Source: Mycolicibacterium xanthum
GTDB lineage: Bacteria > Actinomycetota > Actinomycetes > Mycobacteriales > Mycobacteriaceae
Reading direction: 5' to 3'
DNA: 64,000 nucleotides
Assembly (NCBI RefSeq): GCF_019710635.1
Contig: NZ_JAIFZS010000013.1
Span: 62,001 to 126,000 of the forward strand
In this document: piece after piece, positions 19,885 to 28,738 of the stretch
Layout of the letters: each line of letters opens with the position of its first letter
Numbering within the stretch: the stretch's first letter is position 1
The notes under the pieces: model-generated
Database searches by the model: none
Told to the model about the DNA's origin: nothing
The model's input: only the letters and a program-made list of their open reading frames with translations
Position numbers and translations under genes: made by a program

Positions 19885-21293
19885 CCAACGGTGACGACGG
19901 GGAGAGCCGGCCCGAGCTCAGGCGGGTGCTGGGACCGGGCCTGCTGCTGCTGTTGGTCGTCGGCGACATTCTGGGGACCGGCATATACGTGCTTGTCGGT
20001 GACGTCGCCGCCGAGGTGGGTGGGGCGGCGTGGCTTCCGTTCCTGGTGGCGTTCGCCGTCGCCACCGTCACCGCCCTCAGCTACCTCGAGCTGGTCACCA
20101 GGTACCCGAAGGCGGCGGGAGCAGCGCTGTACGCGCACAAGGCCTTCGGGATCCACTTCGTCACCTTCCTGGTCGCCTTCGTGGTGATGAGCTCGGGAAT
20201 CACCTCGGCGGCAACGGCATCGAGAGCGTTCGCCGCGAACCTCTTCGAAGGGGCCGGGGTGCACGCCTCGAAGACCGGGGTCGCGCTGTTGGCGGTGCTG
20301 TTCATGGTCGTGCTCGCGCTGATCAACTTCCGCGGCGTCGCGCAGAGCGTCAAACTCAACGTCGTCCTGACCATCATCGAGATCACCGGCCTGGCGGCGG
20401 TGGTCCTCGTCGGGCTGTGGGCGTTCTCGGGTGGCGATGTGGACTTCGGCCGGGTCGTCGCGTTCCAGACGTCGGGGGACAAGAACATCTTCGTCGCGGT
20501 CACCGCCGCGACCTCGCTGGCCTTCTTCGCGATGGTCGGGTTCGAGGATTCGGTGAACATGGCCGAGGAGACCAAGGATCCGGTCCGGACCTTCCCGAAG
20601 ATCCTGCTCTCCGGCCTGACGATCGCTGGCGTCGCCTACGTCCTCGTCTCGATCGTCGCGGTCGCGCTGGTGCCGGTCGGGCAGCTGGCGGCCAGCGAGA
20701 CGCCGCTCGTCGAGGTGGTCAGGGCCGGCGCCCCCGGGCTGCCGATGGACAAGATCCTGCCGTTCCTGACCATGTTCGCCGTGTCGAACACCGCGCTGAT
20801 CAACATGCTGATGGCCAGCCGGCTGGTCTACGGGATGGCGCGCCAGCAGGTGTTGCCTGCGGTGCTGGGGACCGTGCATCCGACCCTGCGCTCGCCGTGG
20901 GCGGCGATCCTGTTCACCACCCTGATCGCCTGCGCGCTGATCCTGTACGTGTCGGTCTTCGCCGATGACAACGCGATCTCGGTGCTCGGCGGCACCACCA
21001 GCCTGCTGCTGCTCGCGGTCTTCGCGGTGGTCAACGTCGCGGTGCTGGTGCTGCGTCGTGACGTCCGTCCGTCCGCCGAGCACTTCCGCACCCCGACCGT
21101 GCTGCCGGTGATCGGTGTCGTGGTGTCGCTCTACCTGGTGACCCCGCTGGCGGGGCGGCCGGGGCAGCAGTACGTCGTCGCCGGGGCGCTGGTCGCGATC
21201 GGGGTCGTGCTGTTCTTCGTCACCCGGCTGGTCAACCGCGGGACCGGCGGGCGCCTCGCCGATCCGACGCATCTCGGCTCGGCTCCCGACTGA
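19869..21293 (+). CDS. APC-family amino-acid permease
   Basis: This is an inner-membrane amino-acid/polyamine transporter with about 12 hydrophobic helices. The first helix contains the substrate-binding glycine motif GDILGTGIYVL and helix 6 carries FFAMVGFEDSVNMAEE, both APC features. The start is uncertain: TTG 19869 overlaps the SDR gene by 16 nt, GTG 19926 would cut into helix 1, and a CTG at 19881 forms a CTGA overlap with the SDR stop that may be a changed ATGA. The substrate is not predicted. Confidence 0.88.
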   Translation: MGRDLTNGDDGESRPELRRVLGPGLLLLLVVGDILGTGIYVLVGDVAAEVGGAAWLPFLVAFAVATVTALSYLELVTRYPKAAGAALYAHKAFGIHFVTFLVAFVVMSSGITSAATASRAFAANLFEGAGVHASKTGVALLAVLFMVVLALINFRGVAQSVKLNVVLTIIEITGLAAVVLVGLWAFSGGDVDFGRVVAFQTSGDKNIFVAVTAATSLAFFAMVGFEDSVNMAEETKDPVRTFPKILLSGLTIAGVAYVLVSIVAVALVPVGQLAASETPLVEVVRAGAPGLPMDKILPFLTMFAVSNTALINMLMASRLVYGMARQQVLPAVLGTVHPTLRSPWAAILFTTLIACALILYVSVFADDNAISVLGGTTSLLLLAVFAVVNVAVLVLRRDVRPSAEHFRTPTVLPVIGVVVSLYLVTPLAGRPGQQYVVAGALVAIGVVLFFVTRLVNRGTGGRLADPTHLGSAPD

Positions 21294-21405
21294 GCTTCAC
21301 GCAGGTCCACGGGTACTCGACGCAGACACCAAACCCGGCTTCGCCGAGACCCCGGGTCGCGATAGCATCGTTTACGCATTATCTCAGCGTCGTGAGCTGC
21401 AAGAT

Positions 21406-21858
21406 GTGATTGAACAGATCGATATCGAAATACAGGCGCCGCCCGAAGAGGTATTTCAGTTCCTTGTCGACTACGACAAGCACTACACCGAGGTGAGCGA
21501 AGACCATATCGAGCGTGTCGTCAACATCGTGGATCCGAACCTCGAGCATCCCGATGTGAGCTTCTACTTCAGGCAGATATCCCCAATATCCGGCAGGGAA
21601 CAAAAGGTCCGGGGCAAGGTCACCCGCGTCGAGATGGATAAATATATCGGCACGGAGTTCCTGTTTCCGACTTCGCTGTTCATGACCACCGTAGAAGAAT
21701 TTCTGGAACCCCGCGGCGAAGGCTGCCTGCTCACAACGAAAATACGATTCACGTTCATCGCGGGCCTCACCAGGAATGCCAGACGCAAAGTGGTCGAACA
21801 CATCAGGGGTGAGCTCGAGGAAATGAAAGAGATTCTCGAGCGCAACGAGTCGAGCTAA
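21406..21858 (+). CDS. SRPBCC/START-like polyketide-cyclase-fold protein
   Basis: This 150-residue protein of the SRPBCC superfamily opens with the typical IDIEIQAPPEEVFQFLVDYDKHY and ends with a long amphipathic helix (VEHIRGELEEMKEILERN), as in lipid- or ligand-binding START-like proteins. The GTG at 21406 is used. Its DNA is less GC-rich than its neighbours and uses ATA for Ile at four places, a rare mycobacterial codon, which suggests recent arrival. The 3' end overlaps the convergent secreted-protein gene by 4 bp. No specific function can be given. Confidence 0.75.
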   Translation: MIEQIDIEIQAPPEEVFQFLVDYDKHYTEVSEDHIERVVNIVDPNLEHPDVSFYFRQISPISGREQKVRGKVTRVEMDKYIGTEFLFPTSLFMTTVEEFLEPRGEGCLLTTKIRFTFIAGLTRNARRKVVEHIRGELEEMKEILERNESS

Positions 21859-22664
21859 GGCTTCAAGGCGATGCCGCAGTCGTAATCGACGAGTGGGGTG
21901 TTGCCGTCGCCGGAGCCCTCGTCCAGAATCGAATGGTTTTCACGGCTTATCGTGCGGGTTCGACGATAGAACCCACCCCATTTGGTGAAAGCCAGCATCG
22001 TGACGGTTGCAGTTTGATCGTTCATCACCACGGAGGGCGTGGGGTCCTCGATAGCGTGCGCCGCTCGTATCTGTTCTGCAGTCATCGGCCGGCCGGCGAA
22101 GTCCGGACCGGCCAGGGATTGGATGGTTTCCTCGATGTCAGCTGCGCCGCACAGTACCCGCCAATCGTTATACTCGGCATGCCAGTCCCGGTAGAACTGG
22201 TTCGCCGACATCACGAACACCACAAATTCGAAATAGCCCTCTGGGCTGTCCTGCGGCACGACGAACGCCAGGTAGTCGGGGTGATCCGGCACTGCGCGGT
22301 AATCACTCTCACGTGCGTAGGGAGGCTGGTTGGCAGGGCGTGCGTAGAGCAGCGGATATCCGCCTACACCGTCTTGGTGGTAGACGTAGTCCAGCACGTA
22401 GCCGTCGCGCATTCTCAGATGAGTGAATGCCTCGAAATATCGGTTCGGATCGAACTCTGTGCCCTCTTTGGTCGGATTCGCCTGAGAAAACTGCGGCGGG
22501 AAGACCAGATCGTTGCGCATGTGGTCGACGGCAGCGACGAGGCGCCGGCAGCCGAGGTCGGTCGTCTCCGCGTGGGCGGGAAAATCGGTTTGGCAGGCCA
22601 GTGCGAGCGCTATGAGATAGGCGATCGCCACGCGGCCGGAATTCCTGAGGCTTTCTCGAGTCAT
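21855..22664 (-). CDS. Exported protein of unknown function
   Basis: This 269-residue protein has a clear signal peptide (RVAIAYLIALALACQT...AHAE) and an aromatic-rich mature part (GYVLDYVYHQDG, FYRDWHAEYND), with a few Cys. I do not recognise the family. It is coupled to relZ by an ATGA overlap and shares lower GC with the convergent SRPBCC gene. It is probably extracytoplasmic; nothing points to an enzyme activity. Confidence 0.75.
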   Translation of the reverse strand: MTRESLRNSGRVAIAYLIALALACQTDFPAHAETTDLGCRRLVAAVDHMRNDLVFPPQFSQANPTKEGTEFDPNRYFEAFTHLRMRDGYVLDYVYHQDGVGGYPLLYARPANQPPYARESDYRAVPDHPDYLAFVVPQDSPEGYFEFVVFVMSANQFYRDWHAEYNDWRVLCGAADIEETIQSLAGPDFAGRPMTAEQIRAAHAIEDPTPSVVMNDQTATVTMLAFTKWGGFYRRTRTISRENHSILDEGSGDGNTPLVDYDCGIALKP

Positions 22665-24397
22665 TCTGACCTTCCCGCGGGCCCGACGTTGGCGAGCCGG
22701 GCAAATCTGTTGTCCAGCAGCTTGGTTCGGTGAGCGTTTCCGTCGAGTTGGATGTAACGGTCACCGAACACCGCGAGCAGCACGTCGTCGAGCCTGCGTA
22801 CCGCCCCCGCCGGGTACCGGTAGTCCATCGCGGCGTTGACCGCGTCGGTGTCGACACTGTTGAGCACTGACTCCACTCCGTCGACGGAGTCGATGTCCAG
22901 ATCCAGCAGCAGACCGGCGATCCACGAGTAGTGGTCGGTACGTGACCAGCCGGCGTCGGGGAACCGGTTGCCCAGATAGGTCGCCAGCACCGGCGTGGGG
23001 ATCCGGGGGTCGCTGGTGGGCCGTGGCATACGCTCCGACGGCGCGGCGGACCGCAGCCGGTCGCGGATCGCGGAGAACTCGCGGTCGGCCAGTTCGAGCA
23101 GGCCCGCGGCCAGCGTGAAGCGCCGGTCCAGGTCGGGGGCGTCCTCCTCGGGAATCGACCCCTTGTACCGGACGTCATGCTCGAACTCGGCCCACGCGTG
23201 TTGCAGGATCGTCCGCACCTGGACCGAGGCGGGCTGCTGTTCGCCCTCGACGGCCACCAGCAGGTGCCTGCTGGCGTAGCCCCACCGACCCTCGCTGGCG
23301 GTCTCGACGCCCATGTCGCGGTCGTCGAGCAGGCGCATCTCTTCGCCGAGGAGGTTGGCGACCGCATCGACGTCGTCGCGCAGGTAGGTGATCACCCGCA
23401 GCCCGATCTGGTCGGTGATCTCGGAGAGCGGATCGGTGTAGAGCCGGTTTCCGTCAACATGGCGGTCGGCCTTCGCGGCGAACGATGTGACCGACTTCGT
23501 GCGGGCGGTGATGCTGAGGAAGTTGATGCCCGCGTCGTCGAGCAACCGGGTCACCGCCGACCGATAGCGTTCGGTCGACTCCGCGAGCTGTGGCCGGCGC
23601 TCGGCATAGGTCGCGATGGCATCGTGTACCGCGCCCGGGGTCGCCTCCGGCGGGGCCGGCTCGAGATCGGCGGGCAGCGTCGGCGTCACGATGCACCCGG
23701 TCGTCGCGTCACCGTAGTACGTCACGTCGTCGGGCCGGCGCACGCTGTACATCGCGACGTAGGCGCACATGACCGCGTCCACCGGATCTTCGACGCGGCG
23801 CAGATCGCTCTTGCGCTCGGCGCCGGCGGCCGTCGCGCGCAGCGCGGCCCAGTCGGCGCAGTCGGCGACCCGCAGCGCGGGTTCGGCGGAGGCCAGCCCC
23901 TCGATGTACTCGATCAGCCGAAGCAGTTCGGTGCGCAACCCGGCGATGCTGCGGCCCGGCTTGGCCTTGTATTTCAGGGTGCGCCCCAACCGGAACAACG
24001 CGACGGTCGCCGCGTGCGGGTACACCTCCAGCGCGCGCCGCGCCGCCGTGGAGTGCGGGTCGATGTCGAGGTCCAGCGCATCTGCCAGCCGCCCGGCCCT
24101 GGTGCCGTCGGCGAACTCGGGCTTGCCGGTGTTCGCGGGATGCGCGCCGGCCTGGAACCGGGCGAAGTCGGCGTTGAGCGCCCGCTCGGCGGGCCGCTGA
24201 CCGGTCGGGTTGGTCACGACGATGGGCGCGTCGAAGCCCACCACGCAGTCACCTTCGACATAGCGTGCCAGCGCGGTGCGGATGCTCGTGTCGTCGGTGG
24301 CCGCAGCAGCGGTGATGAGCCTGCCGGCATCGTCGACGATCGCGATGCCGGTGGGCTTGCGCTGGCCCCACGCGAGGTCCAGACCGACGAAGTACAT
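22661..24397 (-). CDS. relZ: RelZ: RNase HII (DUF429)-(p)ppGpp synthetase fusion
   Basis: This protein (578 residues from the ATG at 24397; ATG 24415 gives six more) joins two enzymes. The N-terminal DUF429 domain (MYFVGLDLAWG, FDAPIVV, ALEVYPHA) is RNase HII-like. The C-terminal RelA/SpoT synthetase domain shows RTKSVTSFAAK, DQIGLRVITYL, GRWGYASRH and VQVRTILQHAWAEFEHDVRYK. This matches M. smegmatis MS_RHII-RSD/RelZ, which has both RNase HII and (p)ppGpp synthetase activity. M. tuberculosis Rv0776c, as I recall, keeps only the first domain. A hydrolase domain is absent. The stop overlaps the next leftward gene. It is divergent from purB. The likely role links R-loop removal to stringent signalling. 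Confidence 0.93.
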   Translation of the reverse strand: MYFVGLDLAWGQRKPTGIAIVDDAGRLITAAAATDDTSIRTALARYVEGDCVVGFDAPIVVTNPTGQRPAERALNADFARFQAGAHPANTGKPEFADGTRAGRLADALDLDIDPHSTAARRALEVYPHAATVALFRLGRTLKYKAKPGRSIAGLRTELLRLIEYIEGLASAEPALRVADCADWAALRATAAGAERKSDLRRVEDPVDAVMCAYVAMYSVRRPDDVTYYGDATTGCIVTPTLPADLEPAPPEATPGAVHDAIATYAERRPQLAESTERYRSAVTRLLDDAGINFLSITARTKSVTSFAAKADRHVDGNRLYTDPLSEITDQIGLRVITYLRDDVDAVANLLGEEMRLLDDRDMGVETASEGRWGYASRHLLVAVEGEQQPASVQVRTILQHAWAEFEHDVRYKGSIPEEDAPDLDRRFTLAAGLLELADREFSAIRDRLRSAAPSERMPRPTSDPRIPTPVLATYLGNRFPDAGWSRTDHYSWIAGLLLDLDIDSVDGVESVLNSVDTDAVNAAMDYRYPAGAVRRLDDVLLAVFGDRYIQLDGNAHRTKLLDNRFARLANVGPAGRSE

Positions 24398-24436
24398 GGG
24401 CCTACTGTGCCGCATCGCGGCGCCACGCCGGCCCGA

Positions 24437-24442
24437 TAGGCT
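24437..24442 (+). promoter_or_regulatory. Predicted -10 box of leaderless purB
   Basis: TAGGCT ends 8 nt before the GTG at 24451 and only 2 nt before the GTG at 24445. This supports 24451 as the start. Confidence 0.55.
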
Positions 24443-24450
24443 GTGTGTTC

Positions 24451-25881
24451 GTGAGCATCCCCGTGCCTATCCCGAATGTGCTGGCCGATCGCTACGCCAG
24501 CGAGGAGATGGTGGCGATCTGGTCGCCGCGGGCCAAGATCGTCGCCGAGCGCCGGCTGTGGCTGGCCGTGCTGCGTGCCCAGGCCGAGCTCGGCGTCCCG
24601 GTCTCCGACGGGGTGCTGGCCGACTACGAACGGGTGCTCGAGAACGTCGACCTCGCATCGATCGCCGACCGCGAGCGGGTGCTGCGCCACGACGTCAAGG
24701 CGCGCATCGAGGAGTTCAACGCGCTGGCCGGACACGAGCACGTGCACAAGGGCATGACCAGCCGGGACCTCACCGAGAACGTCGAGCAGATGCAGATCCG
24801 GCGGTCGCTGGAACTGGTGCACGCCCACGGTGTGGCCGTGGTGGCGCGGCTGGCCGAGCGCGCCGCGCTCTACCGCGATCTGGTGATGGCGGGCCGCAGC
24901 CACAACGTCGCCGCTCAGGCCACCACGCTGGGGAAGCGCTTCGCGTCGGCGGCCCAGGAGATGCTGGTGGCGCTGCAGCGGGTCGGCGAGCTGATCGAGC
25001 GGTTCCCGCTGCGCGGCATCAAGGGCCCGATGGGCACCGCCCAGGACATGCTGGACCTGTTCGACGGCGACACGTCGCGGCTGGCCGAACTGGAGACCCG
25101 GGTCGCGCAGTTTCTCGGCTTCACCGACATCCTCACCAGCGTCGGGCAGGTCTACCCGCGGTCGCTGGACCACGACGTGGTGTCGGCGCTGGTGCAGCTC
25201 GGTGCGGGGCCGTCGTCGCTGGCCCACACCATCCGGCTGATGGCCGGGCACGAACTGGTCACCGAGGGTTTCGCGCCCGGGCAGGTGGGATCCTCGGCGA
25301 TGCCGCACAAGATGAACACCCGCAGCTGCGAGCGGGTCAACGGCCTGCAGGTCGTCCTGCGCGGCTACGGGTCGATGGCCGCCGAACTCGCGGGCGCGCA
25401 GTGGAACGAGGGCGACGTGTTCTGTTCGGTGGTGCGCCGCGTCGCGCTGCCGGACGCGTTCTTCGCGCTCGACGGGCAGACCGAGACGTTCCTGACGGTG
25501 CTCGACGAGTTCGGCGCCTACCCCGCGGTGATCCAGCGTGAACTGGACCGCTACCTGCCGTTCCTGGCCACCACGCGGATCCTGATCGCCGCGGTACGCG
25601 CCGGCGTCGGACGCGAGACCGCCCACGAGGTCATCAAGGAACATGCCGTCGCGGTGGCGCTTAACATGCGCGAGCGGGGGGCCGAACCCGACCTGCTGGA
25701 CCGGCTGGCCGCCGACCCACGGCTGCCGCTGGACCGCGTCGCGCTGGAGGACGCGCTGGCCGACAAGCAGGCGTTCATCGGCGCGGCCGGCGATCAGGTC
25801 GACCGGGTGGTCGCCGCCGTCGACGACCTGGTGGGCCGATATCCCGAAGCGGCGAAGTACACCTCGGGCGCCATTCTGTGA
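24451..25881 (+). CDS. purB: Adenylosuccinate lyase PurB
   Basis: This 476-residue fumarase/aspartase-superfamily enzyme cleaves SAICAR and adenylosuccinate in purine synthesis. The family signature [15 protein letters not shown] and the segments [11 protein letters not shown] and [18 protein letters not shown] are present. The GTG at 24451 ([11 protein letters not shown]) is chosen over GTG 24445 because of the -10 box position and the alignment with the usual MSIPNVL start. It overlaps cyp126 by 4 nt (GTGA). It matches M. tuberculosis Rv0777. Confidence 0.96.
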   Translation: MSIPVPIPNVLADRYASEEMVAIWSPRAKIVAERRLWLAVLRAQAELGVPVSDGVLADYERVLENVDLASIADRERVLRHDVKARIEEFNALAGHEHVHKGMTSRDLTENVEQMQIRRSLELVHAHGVAVVARLAERAALYRDLVMAGRSHNVAAQATTLGKRFASAAQEMLVALQRVGELIERFPLRGIKGPMGTAQDMLDLFDGDTSRLAELETRVAQFLGFTDILTSVGQVYPRSLDHDVVSALVQLGAGPSSLAHTIRLMAGHELVTEGFAPGQVGSSAMPHKMNTRSCERVNGLQVVLRGYGSMAAELAGAQWNEGDVFCSVVRRVALPDAFFALDGQTETFLTVLDEFGAYPAVIQRELDRYLPFLATTRILIAAVRAGVGRETAHEVIKEHAVAVALNMRERGAEPDLLDRLAADPRLPLDRVALEDALADKQAFIGAAGDQVDRVVAAVDDLVGRYPEAAKYTSGAIL

Positions 25882-27104
25882 CCGTGGCGGCGGAGCTGGC
25901 TCGGATCGACTACACCGATCTGGACAACTTCGCCGACGGGTTCCCCCACCATCTGTTCGCGCTGCATCGCGAACTGGCGCCGGTCTTCTGGCATCCGCCC
26001 ACCGAGAACACCCCCGACGGCGAGGGCTTCTGGTCGGTGGCCACCCACGCGGAAACCCTTGCGGTGTTGCGGGATCCGCAGACGTACTCGTCGGTGACCG
26101 GCGGGGACAGGCCGTTCGGCGGCACCCTGTTGCAGGACCTGCCGATCGCGGGCCAGTTGCTCAACATGATGGACGATCCGCGCCACGCCGCGGTGCGCCG
26201 GCTGGTCAGCTCGGGCCTGACCCCGCGGATGATCGGGCGGGTGGAGGACGACCTGCGTGCCCGGGCCGGCCGGCTGCTCGACGACGTGACGCCTGCCGAG
26301 CCATTCGACTTCCTCGTCGACGTGGCCGCCGAGGTGCCCATGCAGATGATCTGCATCCTGCTGGGAGTGCCCGAGTCCGAACGGCATTGGTTGTTCGAGG
26401 CGATCGAGCCGAGCTTCGACTTCGGCGGCTCCCGCAAGGCCTCCATCACCCGGATGTCCGTCGAGGAGGCGGGGTCGCGGATGTTCGCCTACGGCCAGGA
26501 GCTGATCGCGGCCAAGCGGGCACAGCCCAGCGACGACATGCTCTCGGTCGTCGTCAACTCCGACGATCCCGAGCTGTCCGACATCGAGAGCTATCTGTTC
26601 TTCAACCTGCTGTTCAGCGCGGGCGCCGAGACCACCCGCAACGCGATCGCCGGTGGGCTGCTGGCGCTGGCCGAACACCCGCAGGCCTATCAGGCGTTGC
26701 GGGCCGATCCGTCGCTGCTGCCCACCGCCATCGAGGAGATGATCCGGTGGACCTCGCCGTCACCGTCGAAACGGCGCACCGTGACCCGGACCGCGACACT
26801 GGGCGGGCACACCGTCGAACCCGGCCAGAAAGTGCTGGTGTGGGAGGGTTCGGCCAACCGCGACGGTGCGGTGTTCGACGACCCCGACCGGTTCGACGTC
26901 GGGCGTAAGCCCAACCCGCACTTGGGCTTCGGTCAGGGCGTGCACTACTGCCTCGGCGCCAACCTGGCCCGGCTGGAGCTGCGCGTGCTGTTCGGCGAAC
27001 TGCTGGGCCGGTACGCCTCGGTGCGGCCGGCCGGGCCGGTGGAGTGGACCCGCAGCAACCGGCACACCGGAATCCGCCACCTGGTCGTCGCGCTCGAACC
27101 CTAG
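25878..27104 (+). CDS. cyp126: Cytochrome P450 CYP126
   Basis: This 408-residue P450 has the heme ligand C358 in [11 protein letters not shown], the K-helix EEMIRWTSP and the I-helix [10 protein letters not shown]. Position downstream of purB, and sequence, agree with M. tuberculosis CYP126 (Rv0778). It is coupled to purB through a GTGA overlap, an unusual pairing of housekeeping and oxidative genes that is also seen in M. tuberculosis. No redox partner lies next to it. The natural substrate is unknown. Confidence 0.93.
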   Translation: MTVAAELARIDYTDLDNFADGFPHHLFALHRELAPVFWHPPTENTPDGEGFWSVATHAETLAVLRDPQTYSSVTGGDRPFGGTLLQDLPIAGQLLNMMDDPRHAAVRRLVSSGLTPRMIGRVEDDLRARAGRLLDDVTPAEPFDFLVDVAAEVPMQMICILLGVPESERHWLFEAIEPSFDFGGSRKASITRMSVEEAGSRMFAYGQELIAAKRAQPSDDMLSVVVNSDDPELSDIESYLFFNLLFSAGAETTRNAIAGGLLALAEHPQAYQALRADPSLLPTAIEEMIRWTSPSPSKRRTVTRTATLGGHTVEPGQKVLVWEGSANRDGAVFDDPDRFDVGRKPNPHLGFGQGVHYCLGANLARLELRVLFGELLGRYASVRPAGPVEWTRSNRHTGIRHLVVALEP

Positions 27105-27157
27105 GTGATTTGGGTGTGGAACGTCATGCGGAGCGTGACGAACTACACCCAAATCAC
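27105..27157. terminator. Long palindrome between convergent genes, likely two-way terminator
   Basis: Perfect 13-bp arms GTGATTTGGGTGT (27105-27117) and ACACCCAAATCAC (27145-27157) enclose a second stem, CGTCATGC / GCGTGACG (27122-27140). It starts right after the cyp126 stop and covers the stop of the convergent membrane-protein gene. It would act as a terminator in both directions, or be one copy of a dispersed palindromic element. Confidence 0.65.
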
Positions 27158-27792
27158 GGGTGGTTGACCCGCCACACGCCCTTGGCGCGGATACCCGCCG
27201 CCCGCAACTCCAGCGCAGCGAGCCCGCGGATGGCCACCGGGTCCTGGTAGCGCCACGCGCCGGCCGGGTCGCTGCTGACCGCGGCGAGTTTGGGCAGCGG
27301 CCGGTTGGCCAGCGCCCGCAGCGCCAGCAGCTGCTCGCCGGCCACCGTCGAGGCCAGCGTGACGACGGTCCACTTGCGCCTGGCGAACCGCACCCGCAGG
27401 AACAGCCACGGCATCAGCAGCGCCAGCACCGGGGGCGCGGCCACCGCCAGGGCCAGCACCCAGGCCAGCCAGCCCGCCGTCACCCCCAGCGACTGCCCGG
27501 CGTCGGCGATCTCGCGCGCGGCACTGCCCGCGGAGTCGAGCGGACCGGCCAGCGAGGTGCCGATCAACGGGACCCCTTCCGCACTGTCACCTGCCGAATC
27601 CAGGCCGCCGGCGATACCGGCGGCACCGCCCTGGACCTGGTAGCCGAAGTCGGCGATCACCGACACCGCCGAGTGCACCGCCATGCCGACGAACACCCAG
27701 ATCGTCGTCCAGGTGATCACCACGACGTCGCTGATCAACTGCCACACCAGCCGCGCGGGCGTCGTGGCGTAGGGAACCCACTGCGTTTTCAT
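27154..27792 (-). CDS. Membrane protein of unknown function (Rv0779c type)
   Basis: This 212-residue protein has a hydrophobic segment near residues 15-45 (LISDVVVITWTTIWVFVGMAV) and a second near residues 108-133 (LAWVLALAVAAPPVLALLMPWLFL), then a basic C-terminal cytoplasmic part (VRFARRKW). It resembles M. tuberculosis Rv0779c. ATG 27792 is preferred over GTG 27804. It is divergent from purC and convergent with cyp126. No enzymatic motif is visible. Confidence 0.8.
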   Translation of the reverse strand: MKTQWVPYATTPARLVWQLISDVVVITWTTIWVFVGMAVHSAVSVIADFGYQVQGGAAGIAGGLDSAGDSAEGVPLIGTSLAGPLDSAGSAAREIADAGQSLGVTAGWLAWVLALAVAAPPVLALLMPWLFLRVRFARRKWTVVTLASTVAGEQLLALRALANRPLPKLAAVSSDPAGAWRYQDPVAIRGLAALELRAAGIRAKGVWRVNHP

Positions 27793-27832
27793 GGGATCGA
27801 TCACAACACACGGGCGTGCCCGGGCCGACCGT

Positions 27833-27838
27833 TAGGCT
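27833..27838 (+). promoter_or_regulatory. Predicted -10 box of leaderless purC
   Basis: TAGGCT ends 6 nt before the ATG at 27845, as for purB and purD. Confidence 0.55.
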
Positions 27839-27844
27839 GACCCG

Positions 27845-28738
27845 ATGCGTCCCGCTCTGTCCGACTACCAGCATCTGGCCAGCGGTAAGGTTCGCGAGCT
27901 CTACCGCATCGACGACGGGCATCTGCTGTTCGTCGCCACGGACCGGATCTCGGCCTACGACTACATCCTGGACTCCGAGATCCCGGACAAGGGCCGGATC
28001 CTCACGGCGATGAGCGTGTTCTTCTTCGACCTGGTGGAGGCGCCCAACCACCTGGCCGGTCCGCCCGACGACGAGCGCATCCCCGAGGAGGTGCTGGGCC
28101 GCGCGCTGGTGGTCGAGCAGCTGGAGATGCTGCCGGTGGAGGCGGTGGCCCGCGGCTACCTCACCGGTTCCGGGTTGATCGACTACCAGAAGACCGGCAA
28201 GGTGTGCGGGATCGCGCTGCCGCCGGGGCTGGTCGAGGCCAGCAGGTTCGCCGAACCGCTGTTCACTCCCGCGAGCAAGGCCGAGTTCGGGTTGCACGAC
28301 GAGAACATCACCTACAGCGACGTGATCGGGCTGGTCGGGGCGGTGCGGGCCGACCAGCTGTGCCGGCTGACCATGCAGACCTACATCCAGGGGGCCGACC
28401 ACGCGCTGAAGAAGGGCATCATCGTCGCCGACACCAAGTTCGAGTTCGGCGTCGACGCCCACGGGCGGCTCAAGCTGGCCGACGAGGTGTTCACCCCGGA
28501 CTCGTCGCGGTACTGGAGCGCTGCGGACTACCGCGAGGGTGTCGTGCAGAACAGTTTCGACAAACAGTTCGTGCGCAATTGGCTGACCAGCCCGGCCTCC
28601 GGGTGGGACCGGCACGGCGACCGCCCGCCACCACCGCTGCCCGCCGACATCGTCGAGGCCACCAGGGCGCGCTATATCGAGGCATACGAACGCATTTCGG
28701 GTCTTCGTTTCGACGACTGGATCGGGGGTACGGTGTGA
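27845..28738 (+). CDS. purC: SAICAR synthetase PurC
   Basis: This 297-residue ATP-dependent enzyme joins CAIR and aspartate in purine synthesis. It shows the N-terminal GKVRELY loop, the DRISAYD motif, VADTKFEFG and the C-terminal [12 protein letters not shown]. It matches M. tuberculosis Rv0780. A TAGGCT box 6 nt upstream indicates leaderless transcription. Its stop overlaps the protease start by 4 nt (GTGA), so the two are coupled. Confidence 0.97.
   Translation: MRPALSDYQHLASGKVRELYRIDDGHLLFVATDRISAYDYILDSEIPDKGRILTAMSVFFFDLVEAPNHLAGPPDDERIPEEVLGRALVVEQLEMLPVEAVARGYLTGSGLIDYQKTGKVCGIALPPGLVEASRFAEPLFTPASKAEFGLHDENITYSDVIGLVGAVRADQLCRLTMQTYIQGADHALKKGIIVADTKFEFGVDAHGRLKLADEVFTPDSSRYWSAADYREGVVQNSFDKQFVRNWLTSPASGWDRHGDRPPPPLPADIVEATRARYIEAYERISGLRFDDWIGGTV

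Noticed and set aside
19596..21272. 558-residue open frame antisense to the permease
   Set aside because: His/Arg/Asp/Gln-rich shadow of a hydrophobic membrane protein; not a real protein pattern.
23177..24439. 420-residue open frame antisense to relZ
   Set aside because: No start context or domain; relZ motifs are unambiguous on the other strand.
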